From Pseudomonas sp. Irchel s3b2 (GTDB lineage: Bacteria > Pseudomonadota > Gammaproteobacteria > Pseudomonadales > Pseudomonadaceae): DNA of 64,000 nucleotides. Every line of letters begins with the position of its first letter. Position 1 is the stretch's first letter. Positions 29,258 to 38,893 of this stretch are shown piece after piece. Under the pieces are notes generated by a model, which was not told where the DNA came from, made no database searches, and worked only from the letters and a program-made list of their open reading frames with translations. The stretch is taken from assembly GCF_900187445.1 (NCBI RefSeq), contig NZ_FYEB01000003.1, forward strand, positions 62,001 through 126,000, given 5' to 3'. The translations under genes and the position numbers were made by a program.

Positions 29258-29536
29258 TCACGAGTCTTTGCGGGTCGGCTCTTCGACTTTTTGCGCCTGC
29301 ACGTCGATGGTGTGCGGCGGGTTCACGGACTGTGTGGTCTGTGGCTGAACAGGTGGAACCGGTTGGGCCGGGGTAACAGTCGGGTCAACCGGCTTGTCTT
29401 CGTCGTTCATGGCTTTACGAAAGCCCTTGATCGACTCGCCCACGTCAGTGCCGAGGTTTTTCAGTTTCTTGGTGCCGAACACCAGCACCACGACAACCAG
29501 GATGACGACCCAGTGTTTCCAGTCAAAAATGCCCAT
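29258..29536 (-). CDS. tatA: Sec-independent translocase subunit TatA
   Basis: TatA multimers form the transport path. The 92-residue protein shows the family pattern: short N-terminal membrane helix ([16 protein letters not shown]), the [10 protein letters not shown] hinge, an amphipathic helix ([14 protein letters not shown]) and an acidic/Pro-rich tail. The ATG at 29536 has GAGAGGAACG upstream. It follows hisE by 23 bp. Confidence 0.97.
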   Translation of the reverse strand: MGIFDWKHWVVILVVVVLVFGTKKLKNLGTDVGESIKGFRKAMNDEDKPVDPTVTPAQPVPPVQPQTTQSVNPPHTIDVQAQKVEEPTRKDS

Positions 29537-29559
29537 GTTGCGTTCCTCTCAATAATTGT

Positions 29560-29892
29560 TCAGGCGGACGGGCGAGAGGCTTTCTCGGCGTGTCCGGACA
29601 GACCGAAGCGACGGTCCAGTTCATCGAGCACAGCCTGTGGATGCTGCCCCAGCTGGGCGAGCATGACCATGCTGTGGAACCACAAATCGGCGGTCTCGTA
29701 GATCACATCGCTGCAGTCACCGCTGATGGCGGCATCCTTGGCGGCAATGATGGTTTCGACCGACTCTTCGCCGACTTTTTCCAGAATCTTGTTCAAGCCC
29801 TTGTGGTACAGACTGGCGACATACGAGCTGTCGGCAGCGGCGCCTTTGCGCTCTTCCAGCACTTGAGCCAGACGGGTCAAAGTGTCACTCAT
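29560..29892 (-). CDS. hisE: Phosphoribosyl-ATP pyrophosphatase
   Basis: Second step of histidine synthesis: removes pyrophosphate from phosphoribosyl-ATP. The 110-residue all-alpha MazG-like protein has the metal-binding ExxE/ExxD pattern ([14 protein letters not shown] and [12 protein letters not shown]). It overlaps the end of hisI by eight bases. In many bacteria HisI and HisE are one protein; here they are two, as in other pseudomonads. Confidence 0.96.
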   Translation of the reverse strand: MSDTLTRLAQVLEERKGAAADSSYVASLYHKGLNKILEKVGEESVETIIAAKDAAISGDCSDVIYETADLWFHSMVMLAQLGQHPQAVLDELDRRFGLSGHAEKASRPSA

Positions 29893-30286
29893 GTGTGTGT
29901 CCTGCGGAATAGATAGCGTGTGGGTCTTTCAGAACCGGGTCGACGGTTTTCCAGTCGCCGTTTTCGAAGACGCGATAGAAGCAGCTCTGACGACCGGTAT
30001 GGCAGGCGATGTCGCCGATCTGCTCAACCGTCAGGATGATCACGTCGGCATCACAGTCCAGGCGCATCTCATGCAGGGTTTGCACGTGGCCGGACTCTTC
30101 GCCCTTGCGCCACAGCTTGCCACGGGAACGTGACCAGTAAATGGCACGGTTTTCGGCGGCGGTCAGTGCCAGCGCTTCGCGGTTCATCCAGGCCATCATC
30201 AGCACGCGTCCGGTCTTGTGATCCTGGGCAATCGCCGGCACCAGGCCATCGGCGTCCCACTTGATCTCGTCCAGCCAGTTTTTCAT
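29885..30286 (-). CDS. hisI: Phosphoribosyl-AMP cyclohydrolase
   Basis: Third step of histidine synthesis: opens the adenine ring of phosphoribosyl-AMP. The 133-residue zinc enzyme has [30 protein letters not shown] and the metal motif DCDAD followed by [11 protein letters not shown]. Length is normal for a stand-alone HisI. It follows ubiB by 79 bp on the same strand. Confidence 0.96.
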   Translation of the reverse strand: MKNWLDEIKWDADGLVPAIAQDHKTGRVLMMAWMNREALALTAAENRAIYWSRSRGKLWRKGEESGHVQTLHEMRLDCDADVIILTVEQIGDIACHTGRQSCFYRVFENGDWKTVDPVLKDPHAIYSAGHTHE

Positions 30287-30365
30287 CTTCGACTCCGACA
30301 GCGGGCTCTACTTCAATAGCTGAGCCCAGGCGTTGAAACAGTGTGCCAGCGTGCGGCGCGACTGG

Positions 30366-31970
30366 CTATCGGCGAACGACCAGATACAAGCCGACCGCCA
30401 CCATGATTCCGGCGGGCCAGTGACCCAGTTCGTTCAGCGGGCCACCGGCGGCGAGTATCGTGCCACCTGCCAGGTGAGCAGTGCCGAGCAACCGCAAAAA
30501 CCAGTCATCCTTGCGCTTGTGCCAAGGGGGCGACGGGTCGTTGGCGTGGGGCTGGGACATGCGCTCGAGCAGGTCGCGGGCCATGTTGGCCAGATGCGGG
30601 ATCTGCTCGAACTGGCTCTGCACGTTGCCTAATAAGGCTTTGGGGCTGACGCGCTCGCGCATCCAGCGTTCGAGGAACGGCTGGGCGGTGTTCCACAGAT
30701 CGAGGTCCGGGTACAGCTGACGGCCCAGGCCTTCGATGTTCAACAGGGTTTTTTGCAGTAAGACCAACTGCGGCTGCACTTCCATGTTGAAGCGTCGCGC
30801 GGTCTGGAACAGGCGCATCAGCACCTGGCCGAACGAAATATCTTTTAACGGTTTTTCGAAGATCGGCTCGCACACGGTACGGATCGCTGCTTCGAATTCG
30901 TTGAGTTTGGTTTCCGCCGGCACCCAGCCCGAATCGATGTGCAGCTGCGCGACACGTCGGTAATCACGCTTGAAGAACGCGAACAGGTTGCGCGCCAGAT
31001 AGTCCTGGTCTTCCGGGGTCAGGCTGCCGACGATGCCGCAGTCGATCGCAATGTACTGCGGGCTCCACGGTTGCACGGTGCTGACAAAGATGTTGCCGGG
31101 GTGCATGTCGGCGTGGAAGAAGCTGTCGCGGAACACCTGGGTGAAGAAGATCTCCACGCCACGCTCGGCGAGCATTTTCATGTCGGTGCGCTGGTCGGCC
31201 AGGGTCGCGAGGTCGGTGACCTGTATCCCGTAGATGCGCTCCATCACCAGCACTTTCGGCCGGCACCAGTCCCAATAGACTTGCGGCACGTACAGCAATG
31301 GCGAACCGTCAAAGTTGCGCTTCAACTGGCTGGCATTGGCCGCCTCGCGCAACAGGTCAAGTTCGTCGTAGATGGTTTTTTCGTAGTCGCTGACCACGTC
31401 CACCGGGTGCAGCAGGCGCGCGTCGGCCGAGAGTTTCTCCGCGGCGCGAGCGAGGATGAACAGCCACGCCAAGTCTTGGGCAATGATCGGTTTCAGGCCC
31501 GGGCGGATCACTTTGACGACGACTTCTTCACCGGTTTTCAGCTGCGCGGCATGTACTTGCGCCACCGAGGCTGAGGCCAGCGGTTCGACGTCGAAACGGC
31601 TGAAGACTTCACTGATCTTTTTGCCGAGCTGCTCTTCGATCAGCCGGATCGATACTTGCGAGTCGAACGGCGGCACGCGGTCCTGCAGCTTCATCAGTTC
31701 ATCGGCGATGTCTTCGGGCAGCAGGTCGCGGCGGGTCGAAAGAATCTGGCCGAACTTGATGAAAATCGGCCCCAGGTCCTGCAACGCCAGGCGCAGTCGC
31801 GCGCCACGGCTCAGGTCCAGCGTCTTGCGCGGAAACCAGCGCCACGGCAAGGCGTAGCGCAGCGCCAGCAGAAACCAGGGCAGTGGCAGGGCGAACAGCA
31901 AGTCATCGAGGCGGTAGCGAATCACAACGCGCTGGATGCGTAACAAACGGCGGACGGCAAGCAGCTTCAT
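30366..31970 (-). CDS. ubiB: Ubiquinone biosynthesis kinase-like protein UbiB
   Basis: An atypical kinase/ATPase of the ABC1/ADCK/UbiB family that supports ubiquinone synthesis, probably by handling lipid intermediates. The 534-residue protein has the KxGQ motif [16 protein letters not shown], the Ala-rich loop [14 protein letters not shown]-like EAAN region and the DMHPGNIFV catalytic-loop motif with IAIDCGIVG. Two hydrophobic segments at the C terminus (about 495-530) anchor it in the inner membrane. It overlaps ubiJ by four bases. Confidence 0.96.
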   Translation of the reverse strand: MKLLAVRRLLRIQRVVIRYRLDDLLFALPLPWFLLALRYALPWRWFPRKTLDLSRGARLRLALQDLGPIFIKFGQILSTRRDLLPEDIADELMKLQDRVPPFDSQVSIRLIEEQLGKKISEVFSRFDVEPLASASVAQVHAAQLKTGEEVVVKVIRPGLKPIIAQDLAWLFILARAAEKLSADARLLHPVDVVSDYEKTIYDELDLLREAANASQLKRNFDGSPLLYVPQVYWDWCRPKVLVMERIYGIQVTDLATLADQRTDMKMLAERGVEIFFTQVFRDSFFHADMHPGNIFVSTVQPWSPQYIAIDCGIVGSLTPEDQDYLARNLFAFFKRDYRRVAQLHIDSGWVPAETKLNEFEAAIRTVCEPIFEKPLKDISFGQVLMRLFQTARRFNMEVQPQLVLLQKTLLNIEGLGRQLYPDLDLWNTAQPFLERWMRERVSPKALLGNVQSQFEQIPHLANMARDLLERMSQPHANDPSPPWHKRKDDWFLRLLGTAHLAGGTILAAGGPLNELGHWPAGIMVAVGLYLVVRR

Positions 31971-32590
31971 GCGTTATCGCTTGGGTCTAGGGATCGGGAA
32001 AGGCGCTCGAAACGCGCCTCGAGACGTTCCAGATCGAGCTTGATCTGGTCCAGTTCATTGAAACGGGCTTCAGCTTCGCGCAGACCGACGAGGGTGCGCG
32101 ATTCCTCGGCCAGGTATTCGCCCAGGTTCTGGTTCAGGCTGGCGAACCCTTGCTGGTACCAGCGTGCGCGACTGCGCAGGTGACCGCCGACCAGTTGCGT
32201 GGCCACAGGTCCGAGCCAGCGCGAGAGTTCGTACTCCCAGTCCAGTTCGAGGTCCTGAAGAATCGCAGCCAATTCCAGCAGTACGCCACTGTCGCCGTCG
32301 AGTTCGACTTCCGGGGCATGCAGAACCGAAGTCTTGTCGTTACTCGTCGCCAGTTTCAGCAGGCTTGAGGCCGGTGCGCGCAAGGTGCAGTCGGCACCGG
32401 TTTCCCACTGGGAAGCGAGCATCAGGCCTTCATCGCTGGGCAGTATGAACAGTTGCAGCGCCGGGCTGCGGCAGTCAACGGCAATCACCTTGCCACTCAA
32501 ATGCGCCAGCCGCGGCAGCGCCGTGCTGTCGAGACGCAGCACCCGGTTCAGGCCGAGCTCAACGCTGGCAAGCAGGCCGGCCAGCAACAT
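31967..32590 (-). CDS. ubiJ: Ubiquinone biosynthesis accessory factor UbiJ
   Basis: UbiJ has an SCP2-type lipid-binding domain and, with UbiK, scaffolds the soluble Ubi complex. The 207-residue product has the N-terminal LNRVLRLD region, an SCP2-like beta core and a C-terminal coiled coil ([20 protein letters not shown]). Its start shares one base with the ubiE stop (TGATG), so translation is coupled in the ubiE-ubiJ-ubiB row. Confidence 0.93.
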   Translation of the reverse strand: MLLAGLLASVELGLNRVLRLDSTALPRLAHLSGKVIAVDCRSPALQLFILPSDEGLMLASQWETGADCTLRAPASSLLKLATSNDKTSVLHAPEVELDGDSGVLLELAAILQDLELDWEYELSRWLGPVATQLVGGHLRSRARWYQQGFASLNQNLGEYLAEESRTLVGLREAEARFNELDQIKLDLERLEARFERLSRSLDPSDNA

Positions 32591-33360
32591 CAGGGCTTGA
32601 TGCCGCGGTGCAAGGCGACGATGCCTGCGGTCATGTTGTGATAGGTCACGCGGTCAAAACCGGCCTCGACCATCATCGACTTCAGGGTTTCCTGGTTCGG
32701 GTGCATGCGGATCGATTCGGCCAGGTAGCGATAGCTTTCCGAATCATTGGTGATCAGCTTGCCCATCAACGGCATGAAGGCGAACGAATAGGCGTCGTAG
32801 GCTTTGGACATCAGCGCGTTGGTCGGTTTGGAGAATTCCAGCACCAGCAAACGGCCGCCCGGTTTCAGCACGCGCAGCATCGAGCGCAGGGCATCTTCTT
32901 TATGCGTCACGTTGCGCAGACCGAAAGCAATGGTCACGCAATCGAAATGGTTGTCCGGGAACGGCAGCTTTTCAGCATCGGCCTGGACGAATTCGACGTT
33001 GCCGGACACACCCAGATCCAGCAGGCGGTCACGACCGACCTTGAGCATGGATTCGTTGATGTCGGCCAACACTACCTGACCAGTTGGTCCCACAAGATGC
33101 GAGAACTTGCGGGTCAGGTCGCCAGTGCCGCCGGCGATGTCCAGCACGCGGTTACCTGTGCGCACGCCTGACAGCTCGATCGCGAAGCGCTTCCACAGAC
33201 GGTGCATACCGCCCGACAGGAGGTCGTTCATCAGGTCGTACTTGGCGGCAACCGAGTGGAAAACCTCAGCGACTTTTTCCGCTTTCTGGCTTTCCGGAAC
33301 GTTTTTGAAGCCGAAGTGAGTGGTGGGTTCGGCATCGCTGCCTTTGCGCTGATCAGTCAT
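32590..33360 (-). CDS. ubiE: Ubiquinone/menaquinone C-methyltransferase UbiE
   Basis: SAM-dependent C-methylation of the quinone ring in ubiquinone synthesis. I use ATG 33360 (256 residues, [18 protein letters not shown]), matching the family; an in-frame extension to 33444 has no support. Motifs are [17 protein letters not shown], the SAM-binding [10 protein letters not shown] and the AFGLRNVT and [12 protein letters not shown] blocks. First gene of the ubi row; the 153-bp gap upstream, divergent from the PHA-associated gene at 33514, should hold both promoters. Confidence 0.96.
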   Translation of the reverse strand: MTDQRKGSDAEPTTHFGFKNVPESQKAEKVAEVFHSVAAKYDLMNDLLSGGMHRLWKRFAIELSGVRTGNRVLDIAGGTGDLTRKFSHLVGPTGQVVLADINESMLKVGRDRLLDLGVSGNVEFVQADAEKLPFPDNHFDCVTIAFGLRNVTHKEDALRSMLRVLKPGGRLLVLEFSKPTNALMSKAYDAYSFAFMPLMGKLITNDSESYRYLAESIRMHPNQETLKSMMVEAGFDRVTYHNMTAGIVALHRGIKP

Positions 33361-33513
33361 ATCGCTGTCACCAAAAGAGAATGCGGGACATTCTAATCCC
33401 GGTAGCCTGCTTTGTCTTGGCAAGGCTGAAGGTAAGATAGGCAACCACCGGGACGTTTTGACGCAGCTACGGTCAAGATTCTCAGGAAGTATTCATAAAG
33501 CAGGAGTCATTCG

Positions 33514-33789
33514 ATGGCCCGTATTAGTGTTGAACGTGCCCACGGCCTGGGTAAGGAAGCGGCCCGCGAGAAGGCCGACCAGTTGGCGCAGAAACTGTCC
33601 GAACAATATGGCCTGGAGCCGCAGTGGTCCGGCGACACCCTGAACCTCCGACGCTCGGGTGTAAAAGGGGCGGTGCATGTGGGTGAGGATTCGATCAAGG
33701 TCGATGTCGAACTGGGCCTGTTGATGTCCGCCATGAGCGGCACCATCAAATCGGAAATCGAAAGGGCTCTGGATAAAGCGTTGGCGTGA
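33514..33789 (+). CDS. Polyhydroxyalkanoic acid system family protein (PHA_gran_rgn)
   Basis: A 91-residue protein of a small family often encoded at the edge of PHA gene clusters. It reads MARISVERAHGLGKEAAREK and ends SEIERALDKALA; the centre is a short beta-rich region (LNLRRSGVKGAVHVG). The biochemical role is not established. It starts at ATG 33514 after CAGGAG, is divergent from ubiE, and is followed by a REP pair before phaI. Confidence 0.85.
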   Translation: MARISVERAHGLGKEAAREKADQLAQKLSEQYGLEPQWSGDTLNLRRSGVKGAVHVGEDSIKVDVELGLLMSAMSGTIKSEIERALDKALA

Positions 33790-33812
33790 TCCATTCTTTC
33801 TGTGGAATGAGA

Positions 33813-33905
33813 ACCCTGTAGGAGCGGGCTTGCCCGCGAAGACGATATTCCTGCCGCAGGAGATTTTGCGGATGTACTGGCCTCTTCGCGGGCAAGTCGG
33901 ATCGC
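33813..33905. repeat. REP pair between the PHA-associated gene and phaI
   Basis: Inverted copies at 33814-33841 (GGAGCGGGCTTGCCCGCGAA) and 33881-33900 (degenerate at its outer end, GGGCAAGTCGGATCGCC), about 40 bp apart. Confidence 0.75.
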
Positions 33906-34050
33906 CGCACCGCCGCTCCCCAGGTTCGGTGGAATGGCCATTTGTTTATGTCAGTTGTTAGGGTGCCGTTTCTAATTATTCTCACTACTTTGTGCCTGAG
34001 CCCGACTCTCTGCGGGCAGTTCCTCGACCCTTCTGCGCGTGAGGTGCACC

Positions 34051-34473
34051 ATGGCCAAAGTTATTTTGAAGAAAAAAGTCGACGTTGAAACTAACGCTCT
34101 GGGCGACGTCAAATCGTATGCCCGCAAGATCTGGCTCGCTGGTCTGGGTGCTTACACCAAGGTCGGCCAAGAGGGTAGCGAGTACGTTCAAGAGCTGATC
34201 AAGGCTGGTCAAGCTGTTGAAAAGAAAGGAAAAAAAGTAGTAACTGAAAAGCTTGAAGCGGCCAATGCCGAGATCGATGAAGCCAAGAGTGAAGTGAGCA
34301 CTTTCAAAGGCAAAGTCGAACTTCAACTCGACAAAGTTGAAAGGGCTTTCGATACACGTATCGCAAGTGCCTTGAATCGTATCGGCATTCCGTCTAAACA
34401 TGACGTGGAGACACTCTCTGCTAAGCTCGATGAGCTGACGGCATTGCTCGAACGTGTCGCGCGTAAATCTTAA
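34051..34473 (+). CDS. phaI: Phasin PhaI
   Basis: A PHA-granule-bound phasin that keeps granules small and dispersed. The 140-residue product starts at ATG 34051 after GTGAGGTG. It has the phasin core YARKIWLAGLGAYTKVGQEG, a helical middle and the C-terminal TRIASALNRIGIPSKHDVETLSAKLDELT with a leucine-zipper-like coiled coil. It is closely related to the N-terminal half of PhaF, which follows after 10 bp. In P. putida the phaIF promoter is activated by PhaD. Confidence 0.95.
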   Translation: MAKVILKKKVDVETNALGDVKSYARKIWLAGLGAYTKVGQEGSEYVQELIKAGQAVEKKGKKVVTEKLEAANAEIDEAKSEVSTFKGKVELQLDKVERAFDTRIASALNRIGIPSKHDVETLSAKLDELTALLERVARKS

Positions 34474-34483
34474 GGAGAACGGG

Positions 34484-35245
34484 ATGGCTGGCAAAAAGAC
34501 TACTGAAAAAGAAGGCAGCTCGTGGATCGGGAAGGTCGAAGACTACTCCCGCAAGATCTGGCTGGCTGGTTTAGGCGTGTACTCGAAGATTGACACTGAC
34601 GGCAGCAAACTCTTCGATGCATTGGTCAAGGACGGCGAGAAAGCCGAGAAGCTCACCAAGAGCGCTGTCGGCAAAAAAGTCGATGCCGCCAAGGACTCCG
34701 CTTCGTCGGCCAAGTCGCGCATCAGCGGCGTGAAAGATCGCGCACTGGGCAAATGGGATGAGCTGGAAGGGGCTTTCGACAAGCGTCTGAACAGCGCCAT
34801 TTCGCGCCTGGGTGTACCGAGCCGCAATGAGGTAAAAGCGCTGCACAGCAAGGTCGATACCCTGACCAAGCAAATCGAAAAACTCACCGGTGCCAAGGTT
34901 GCGCCTGTTGCGGCGAAAACCGCGGCGGCCAAACCAGCAGCCAAGAGCGCTGCCAAACCATTGGCCAAGGCTACCGCTAAACCGGCAGCCAAAACTGCAG
35001 CGGCGAAACCTGCTGCCAAAGCGGCTGCTAAACCTGCAGCTAAAACCGCAGCGGCCAAACCGGCTGCCGCGAAGAAGCCAGCAGTGAAAAAACCGGCAGC
35101 CCCGAAAGCGGCCGCCCCGAAACCAGCAGCGGCTGCCGCCAAACCGGCAACCCCGGTCAGCACGGCGAACTCCGCCACTGCGCCGACCCCTGCTGTAACC
35201 CCGACTATCGCGCCGGCTCCGTCGACGCCAACCAGTCAGTCCTGA
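34484..35245 (+). CDS. phaF: Phasin/nucleoid-associated protein PhaF
   Basis: PhaF links PHA granules to the chromosome, so granules are shared between daughter cells. The 253-residue product begins at ATG 34484 after AAGGAGAACGGG. Residues 1 to about 140 are a phasin domain (SRKIWLAGLGVYSKI and RLGVPSRNEVKALHSKVDTL). Residues about 145-215 are a histone H1-like basic tail of AAKPAAK-type repeats that binds DNA; a Pro/Thr/Ala tail ends the protein. Repeat number in this tail varies among strains. It is converging with phaD, with a structured repeat and a terminator between. Confidence 0.95.
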   Translation: MAGKKTTEKEGSSWIGKVEDYSRKIWLAGLGVYSKIDTDGSKLFDALVKDGEKAEKLTKSAVGKKVDAAKDSASSAKSRISGVKDRALGKWDELEGAFDKRLNSAISRLGVPSRNEVKALHSKVDTLTKQIEKLTGAKVAPVAAKTAAAKPAAKSAAKPLAKATAKPAAKTAAAKPAAKAAAKPAAKTAAAKPAAAKKPAVKKPAAPKAAAPKPAAAAAKPATPVSTANSATAPTPAVTPTIAPAPSTPTSQS

Positions 35246-35246
35246 T

Positions 35247-35356
35247 GATCGTTCCCACGCTCCGCGTGGGAATGCCTCACCGGACGCTCCGCGTCCATTG
35301 CGGCGGTGACGCAGAACGTCACCGGCTGCATTCCCACGCGGAGCATGGGAACGATC
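35247..35356. repeat. Structured repeat of about 110 bp (copy 1)
   Basis: The outer arms GATCGTTCCCACGC (35247-35260, followed by TCCGCGTGGGAATGC) and its counterpart GCATTCCCACGCGGAGC with GGGAACGATC (ending 35356) enclose inner arms (GGACGCTCCGCGTCC at 35283 and GTGACGCAGAACGTCAC at 35308). The same layout recurs at 43307-43421, and a single arm at 12483. The whole can fold into a multi-armed structure. Confidence 0.75.
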
Positions 35357-35357
35357 A

Positions 35358-35387
35358 CGCCCGGCCTGCGAAGGTCGGGCGTTTTTG
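35358..35387 (+). terminator. Intrinsic terminator of phaIF
   Basis: CGCCCGGCC-TGCGAA-GGTCGGGCG (35358-35381) followed by TTTTTG, directly after the structured repeat. It ends phaIF transcription before the convergent phaD. Confidence 0.85.
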
Positions 35388-35427
35388 TTAGTGCATGCAT
35401 TCTGGAGAACACTGAAGACCCACTGTG

Positions 35428-36048
35428 TCAGTCGTGCTCTTCGAGGTACTGCAATGCCAACCGCTCGGTCGCGATTTTTACCGGCGGCAGCAAATGCGGC
35501 GCAACCAGCATCATGATCTGATACACCACCAGCCTCACTTCACCTTCACGGTCGAGAATCCGCTGATAGTCCAGCGAGAACAGCAACGTCATGGTGATTT
35601 GTTCCACCAGCTGCCCCAGCGCCTGGGTGTCACTGACCAACTGACCTTGAGCTTTCAACTGCGCCAGCAATGACGCCAGTGTGCGCTTCAACGCATTGAG
35701 CAGGTTGCGTATCCCCTTGGCCAGTTTCGGCAGGCGGCCGGCAAGGTTCGACAGGTCCTGGAACAGAAACCGGTAGTGGGCCAGGCGTTCGACGATCAGG
35801 TGCAGGAACAGCCAATAATCATCGGGCGCCAATTCCACATCGGACGGTGGATCGAGCAAGGGCGTCAGCTCGGCCTGGAAACGCTCGAACAGACCGAGGA
35901 TCAGCGGTTCCTTGCCGTGGAAGTGGTAATAGAGGTTGCCCGGGCTGATGCCCATTTCGTTGGCCACTTCCATGGTGGACACATTCGGTTCGCCCTTCTG
36001 ATTGAACAACTGCAGGGCACATTCGAGAATCCGGTCGCGGGTTTTCAT
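35428..36048 (-). CDS. phaD: TetR-family regulator PhaD
   Basis: In P. putida PhaD is an unusual TetR-family activator of the phaC1 and phaI promoters, probably responding to a CoA intermediate of fatty-acid breakdown. The 206-residue product begins MKTRDRILECALQLF and has the helix-turn-helix TMEVANEMGISPGNLYYHF (residues about 25-43). The C-terminal ligand domain is helical. It follows phaC2 by 59 bp and is the last gene of phaC1-Z-C2-D. Confidence 0.94.
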   Translation of the reverse strand: MKTRDRILECALQLFNQKGEPNVSTMEVANEMGISPGNLYYHFHGKEPLILGLFERFQAELTPLLDPPSDVELAPDDYWLFLHLIVERLAHYRFLFQDLSNLAGRLPKLAKGIRNLLNALKRTLASLLAQLKAQGQLVSDTQALGQLVEQITMTLLFSLDYQRILDREGEVRLVVYQIMMLVAPHLLPPVKIATERLALQYLEEHD

Positions 36049-36107
36049 CCAGTCTTCTTAATGGTCGAGTCATGCCACGGCCATTGGCGGCCGTGGTTCG
36101 TTGAACG

Positions 36108-37790
36108 TCAGCGCACGCGCACGTAAGTACCGGGTGCCGCCTCCATCGGTGGATAGTTCTGGTTGCCGAGGGCCATCTGGGTTTCGTGTTGTGCGCCGGA
36201 GCGTTCCTGAATCCAGCCCAGCCATTGCGTCCACCAACTGCCGTCGACGCGTTTGGCGTCGTAATACCAGGCTCGCGGATCGCTGCTCAGTTTCGGATTC
36301 TCGACGTAGTTGGCTTTCGGATTATTGGGCGGGTTGAGAATGCTCTGCACATGACCGCTGTTGGACAGCACGAAGCGCCGCTCGCCACCCAGCAGCAATG
36401 TCGAGCGATACACCGCATCCCATGGGGTGATGTGATCATTCATGCCTGCCACGCTGAAACTGTCGACGGTGACTTTCTGCAGGTCGATCGGTGTGCCGCA
36501 CACTTCCAGTCCGCCCGGATGACTCAGTGGGTTGTGTTTGAAGAAGTCCAGCAGGTCGCCATGAAATGCTGCCGGCAGGCGCGTGTTGTCATTGTTCCAG
36601 TAGAGGATGTCGAACGCCGGCGGCTCCTTGCCCAGCAGGTAATTATTGATGAAGTAATTCCAGATCAAGTCGTTGGGACGCATCCAGGCAAACACCCTGG
36701 CCATGTCGCGACCCTCCAGAACACCCTTCTGATACGAGCGGCGCTTGGCCGCTTCCAGCGTCTGTTCGTCGGCGAAGAGGGTGGCCGGGCTGTCTATCTG
36801 ACTGTCGAGCAAACTGACCAGGTAGGTCGCGCTGGATACCCGCCGTAACTGTCGTTTGGCTTGCAAGTGCCCTTGCAGCGCGGCAATGGTCAGCCCGCCG
36901 GCACAGGCCCCCATCAGATTGACCTCGCGAGCGCCAGTGATTGCCCGGCACACATTCATCGCTTCTTCGGCGGCTTCTACGTAAGAGGACAACCCCCATT
37001 CGCGATGACGCACATCAGGATTGCGCCAACTGATCACGAAGGTCTGCAAGCCGTTTTTAAGGGCGAACTGGACGAAGCTGTTGCCGGGGCTCAAGTCGAA
37101 AATGTAGTACTTGTTGATCTGTGGCGGCACGATCAACAACGGTTTGGAATACTGCTTTTCGCTCATTGGCTTGTACTGGATCAGCTCCAGCAGCTCATTG
37201 CGAAACACCACGGAGCCGGTGGTGGTGGCGACCGTTTTGCCTACCTCGAACGCTTGTTTGGTGACTTGTCTGGGCAGGCCATCGTTGTGCATAAGGTCGT
37301 CGAGCAAATGGCCGACACCCCGTACCAGGCTGCTGCCACCGGAGTTGAAAATTTCCTTGATCGCCAACGGATTGAGCAGAGTATTGGACGGCGCCACGGC
37401 GTCGTTGATCAAGGCAAAGGCGAAGTGGGCGCGGGCGCGATCGTCCGGGCTCATGTTGCTTTCGTCGATCCAGTTTTTGATCTCTTTCTGCCAACTCAGA
37501 TAAGCCTGCAAGCTGCGGCGATAAAAAGGATTGAGGCTCCACGTCGGATCGGCAAAGCGACTGTCTTGCGGGTTGATCGGGTGCAGGGTTTCACCCAGCA
37601 GTATGCGGCCCAACTGACCACCCAGCTTCAAGGCATGCCGGGCCGTGTACACCGGGTTGCGCAGGCCGTGGGTGGCCAGGCTGCGCAAGGTCGAAAGCAG
37701 GTCCCGGCCGCGCAGACCGGTAACCGCATTCTGTGCATTGATGAATGCAGCGGGAGTGGGCAAAGAGCCCTTCGCTGGTTTGTCGCGCAT
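36108..37790 (-). CDS. phaC2: Class II PHA synthase PhaC2
   Basis: Polymerises (R)-3-hydroxyacyl-CoA of medium chain length (C6-C14) into polyester at the granule surface. The 560-residue product has the PHA synthase lipase-like box GACAGG with nucleophile Cys296, the Asp of GMNDHITPW and the His of NSGHVQSILNPP. Similarity to PhaC1 runs the whole length, showing an old duplication with phaZ between the two. It ends YPPMEAAPGTYVRVR, as typical class II synthases do. Confidence 0.97.
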   Translation of the reverse strand: MRDKPAKGSLPTPAAFINAQNAVTGLRGRDLLSTLRSLATHGLRNPVYTARHALKLGGQLGRILLGETLHPINPQDSRFADPTWSLNPFYRRSLQAYLSWQKEIKNWIDESNMSPDDRARAHFAFALINDAVAPSNTLLNPLAIKEIFNSGGSSLVRGVGHLLDDLMHNDGLPRQVTKQAFEVGKTVATTTGSVVFRNELLELIQYKPMSEKQYSKPLLIVPPQINKYYIFDLSPGNSFVQFALKNGLQTFVISWRNPDVRHREWGLSSYVEAAEEAMNVCRAITGAREVNLMGACAGGLTIAALQGHLQAKRQLRRVSSATYLVSLLDSQIDSPATLFADEQTLEAAKRRSYQKGVLEGRDMARVFAWMRPNDLIWNYFINNYLLGKEPPAFDILYWNNDNTRLPAAFHGDLLDFFKHNPLSHPGGLEVCGTPIDLQKVTVDSFSVAGMNDHITPWDAVYRSTLLLGGERRFVLSNSGHVQSILNPPNNPKANYVENPKLSSDPRAWYYDAKRVDGSWWTQWLGWIQERSGAQHETQMALGNQNYPPMEAAPGTYVRVR

Positions 37791-37904
37791 GAGTTAACAC
37801 TCCTTCGTCATCAGGCCAAAAACAAACACACCCGAACAAAACACCATAGACGCTGTTGCGGGTTGTTGCGCTGCCCGGCGTCCTGTCATCCGACATTGGG
37901 CCGA

Positions 37905-38759
37905 TTAGCCACCCGATGGCGCTGGATGCGGATGCATCACCGCGCGCTGACGTTCTTCCTCAAGAAACTTCATGATGATCGGTGCCACCGCTTCGGCCCG
38001 GGTAATCAAAAACAGATGCCCATCGTCGATGATGTGCAATTGGGCATTGGGAATCCGCCAGGCCAGCATGCGCATGTTGATCAGCGGGATCAGTGGATCG
38101 TCGTCGCCTGCCAACACCAACGTTGGCTGATTGATCTTGTGTAGCCAGTGAATGCTGGTCCAGCCGAGGCCGGCGAACAGCTGCCAGTAATAACCGAGTT
38201 TGCCTGCCGAGCGGACCCTGGCGGCGTGACTGGCGGCCAGGGTCGGATCGCGACGGAACGAGCCGCCATAGATCATCGGTGCGATGCGGATCACATGGGA
38301 TGGCTGGATGTAGCGCCGTGGGCTGGCCATCATCCACAGTACTTTCGGCTTGCCCGGAACCATCACGGCACCGGCCGCTGTGGCCGCCAGCACCAGCTTC
38401 TTGCAGCGCTCGGGATAGTCATGGGCGAACTGCTGCGCCAGAGCGCCACCCCACGACACGCCAATCACGTTGACTTGCCCGTAATCGAGATAGTCGAGCA
38501 TGCGTGCCGTGAGTTTCGCCAGGCCCGAAAAGCGATACGGGCGGTTGGGCGTCGATGAGCCGCCGACGCCGGGTACGTCGAAGGCGATGACTTCCAGGTC
38601 CGGATCCAGAGCCTGGACAAACGGGAATATCAGCTCCAGGTTGGCGCCGATGCCGTTGAAAATCAGCAAGGGCGTCAAGTGAGGCTTGCCGGGGCGTACC
38701 GCGGTGCGGAGGGTCTGGCCATCCAGGTTGACGGTACGAAAGACGAACGGTTGCGGCAT
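37905..38759 (-). CDS. phaZ: Intracellular PHA depolymerase PhaZ
   Basis: Releases 3-hydroxy fatty acids from stored medium-chain PHA. The 284-residue alpha/beta hydrolase has the nucleophile elbow GVSWGG with Ser102, the Asp in LAGDDDPLIP and the His in DDGHLFL, as in the P. putida enzyme. It lies between the two synthase genes, 114 bp before phaC2. A hairpin (38852-38873) separates it from phaC1, so it may also have its own promoter. Confidence 0.96.
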   Translation of the reverse strand: MPQPFVFRTVNLDGQTLRTAVRPGKPHLTPLLIFNGIGANLELIFPFVQALDPDLEVIAFDVPGVGGSSTPNRPYRFSGLAKLTARMLDYLDYGQVNVIGVSWGGALAQQFAHDYPERCKKLVLAATAAGAVMVPGKPKVLWMMASPRRYIQPSHVIRIAPMIYGGSFRRDPTLAASHAARVRSAGKLGYYWQLFAGLGWTSIHWLHKINQPTLVLAGDDDPLIPLINMRMLAWRIPNAQLHIIDDGHLFLITRAEAVAPIIMKFLEEERQRAVMHPHPAPSGG

Positions 38760-38851
38760 GCACAGAGCCCTGTAGGTTTTAAACGCGGATCGAGCCGTCC
38801 CGGGCCGTCGCAGAATGTTCGAGGCTGGCCTCGAGAGTGATGGGTAGAAAT

Positions 38852-38873
38852 CGCGGCACCTCCCAGTGCCGCG
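38852..38873 (-). terminator. Hairpin between phaC1 and phaZ
   Basis: CGCGGCAC (38852-38859) and GTGCCGCG (38866-38873) form an 8-bp GC-rich stem with a six-base loop, 20 bp after the phaC1 stop. There is no T run, so it would attenuate or protect the 3' end rather than stop transcription fully; a second dyad, CGAGGCTGGCCTCG, lies at 38820-38833. Confidence 0.6.
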
Positions 38874-38893
38874 GACTGCGAGTTATTTGAAGC

